Positions 62,888 to 64,000 of a stretch of DNA of 64,000 bases are shown one piece after another. Below the pieces are notes generated by a model. The model saw only the letters and a program-made list of their open reading frames with translations. It was not told the origin of the DNA and searched no databases. This DNA is from Kalaharituber pfeilii (lineage: Eukaryota; Ascomycota; Pezizomycetes; Pezizales; Pezizaceae), in assembly GCA_015179045.1 (NCBI GenBank), contig WHUZ01000010.1, positions 62,001 to 126,000 of the forward strand, written 5' to 3'. Both the position numbers and the translations under genes were made by a program. Every line of letters begins with the position of its first letter. The stretch's first letter is position 1.

Positions 62888-62942
62888 TTTTTTTTTTTAA
62901 TATATCATTATTCACATGCTGCTCTGTGGGCTATGGTGAGTA
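62888..62942 (-). mobile_element. Hairpin-only tail A retroposon
   Basis: T-run, TATATCATTATTCACATGCT, hairpin remainder ending CTATGGTGAG. TSD GCAAACGAG / GCAAGCGAG. The outer stem has a compensated pair (CTCAC/GTGA). Confidence 0.8.
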
Positions 62943-62951
62943 GCAAGCGAG

Positions 62952-63640
62952 TAGTTGGATTAGACCAGCAACGATTCCCAAAGCTCGCACAGGTCCTGGC
63001 TTCCCGACGGCGCGTGGGTTAACCTCAAGGTACCCGAAGGGAACCGGGAGGACCGTAGCGAGGCAGAAAGCTCCCACTTTCAAGGGCCCACGATGGCCTT
63101 CGCAAGAAGTTGGCGTCTCGGAAGCACCTGCTGTAGTGCATGAATAGACACTATAGCTTTTTCTTTATGTGCAACTTTTGACGAAATATACGCACCGCGC
63201 ACTGTGCCAGATTCCTGCTTTAGGGTGATCATGACTCCATGCTAGTGAGCGGCAGGACTGCAGGGCACCTTGTGGCCACCAATTGTGCCTCCAGGCTCCT
63301 TGCAGCTTGTGCTTTGGGTATTTGCGAACTGTCTCAACGGAATCGCGGTTAGCCTTGTTAAAGATTTGCGTTGGAAACATCGGGCGGTGAAAACCAAGTT
63401 CTGCGTGGACGCATTGGCGGCCAAGGGAGCAGGCGGAAAGGAGAATACGCGGCAGCCATCCAGATGAAACTTATGCTTGGAGTCTTCAATTTAGCTTCTG
63501 TCAGTATATATTCGAGAAAACCTTTTTTTCCCCTGTTTTCATGACGCCACTGAGATTTTTCCTCTGTTCAAGTTTCGGATGATCAACTAATACTATTTCA
63601 TTTAGTCTATTCATGATATCTTCACACTTCAATGCAATTA
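62952..63640. other. No gene recognised
   Basis: Only short ORFs on both strands. Confidence 0.35.
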
Positions 63641-63652
63641 GCATTGATTCTA

Positions 63653-63832
63653 GTGAAATATGCGGCCATTGAAATTCAATGTAGTCGCATATTGAAATTT
63701 AATACAATATATCTTGTCGCATATTTTATATCTAGTTGCATATTTTATTGCGAACTTGAAAAACAATATGTGACTAGAAATTATATATTGAATATGCAAC
63801 TGTATTGAAGGTTCAATGGTTGCATATTTCAC
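63653..63832. mobile_element. 180-bp AT-rich MITE
   Basis: Ends GTGAAATATGC(G/A)(G/A)CCATTGAA inverted, TA at 63651-63652 and 63833-63834, with repeated (C/T)GCATATT units inside. Confidence 0.75.
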
Positions 63833-64000
63833 TATAATGAGTAGAATTAAGGATTTATTGCATTGGCATACAATGCTATGTAATACAGTCACTGGTCTAT
63901 GCAAATACATATTGAGTCCATCTTATTTCATATTTTTGATATTTTTTATGTTGTGTTGCGAGTTCTGTGTGGAGCTATTTATTTCCAGACACCGATATTT

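Noticed and set aside
1..64000. CRISPR arrays, rRNA or bacterial operon structure
   Set aside because: Regular repeats are minisatellites or retroposon tails with poly(A); introns and TATA-type promoters indicate a eukaryote.

Overview
The window looks like repeat-saturated DNA from a filamentous ascomycete (Pezizomycotina). The evidence is a gene with 70-78 bp GT-AG introns and a CTAAC/CTGAC branch site, a small secreted GPI-type protein, an NB-ARC/TPR (NLR-like) gene of fungal type, Tad1/I-like LINEs with RNase H, and a fungal Ty1/copia element. I cannot fix the genus. Only five or six cellular genes look intact: a three-pass membrane protein (6275-8116), a GPI-type secreted protein (18638-19466), a possible small secreted protein (16168-16371, minus), two related cytosolic-looking small proteins (47980-48321 and 49990-50322) and a lysine-rich probable nuclear protein (56094-56918, minus). 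No tRNA, rRNA or CRISPR array was seen.

Almost everything else is transposon. Three related non-LTR retroelement tails are used throughout. Tail A is CTCGCCATAGCCC-NNN-GGGCGGCATGCGAG followed by TAATGATAT and poly(A). Tails B and C share the outer arms CCCTGCC...GCGGGG followed by TTACGTGA and poly(A). Each can fold into a small hairpin. LINE fragments with these tails lie in both orientations, are nested in each other and mostly keep their target-site duplications (TSDs). A strikingly large class of insertions, 48-68 bp long, consists of the hairpin plus poly(A) and nothing else. A second class carries only the LINE gag (ORF1) C-terminal domain directly joined to a tail, with no reverse transcriptase; these resemble 'half-LINEs'.

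Layout. 0-3.4 kb: LINE A fragments, minisatellites, a palindromic MITE, an NLR fragment and a LINE B fragment. 3.6-4.9 kb: Mutator-like element with 9-bp TSD. 6.2-8.1 kb: membrane protein. 8.2-16.1 kb: copia element with 200/233 bp LTRs, broken by a 1.9 kb TIR element. 16-21 kb: secreted proteins and ORFs hit by mini-insertions. 21.3-29.3 kb: nested LINEs including a near-complete 6.7 kb LINE B (minus). 30-37.7 kb: one NLR-like gene (minus) split by two multi-element insertions and several mini-insertions. 39.3-41.6 kb: a four-layer nest (MITE, LINE A, MULE, mini-retroposons). 41.6-43.1 kb: LINE B fragment inside a half-LINE. 43.1-46.1 kb: TIR and foldback elements. 47.7-50.3 kb: the two paralogues. 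51.4-55.8 kb: copia gag and MULE remnants, more minis and a MITE. 56-57 kb: nuclear protein. 57.3-62.7 kb: LINE A/half-LINE cluster. 62.7-64 kb: mostly unassigned, with a MITE.

All calls come from reading the sequence and translations by eye; homology names are family-level recognition, not database hits.
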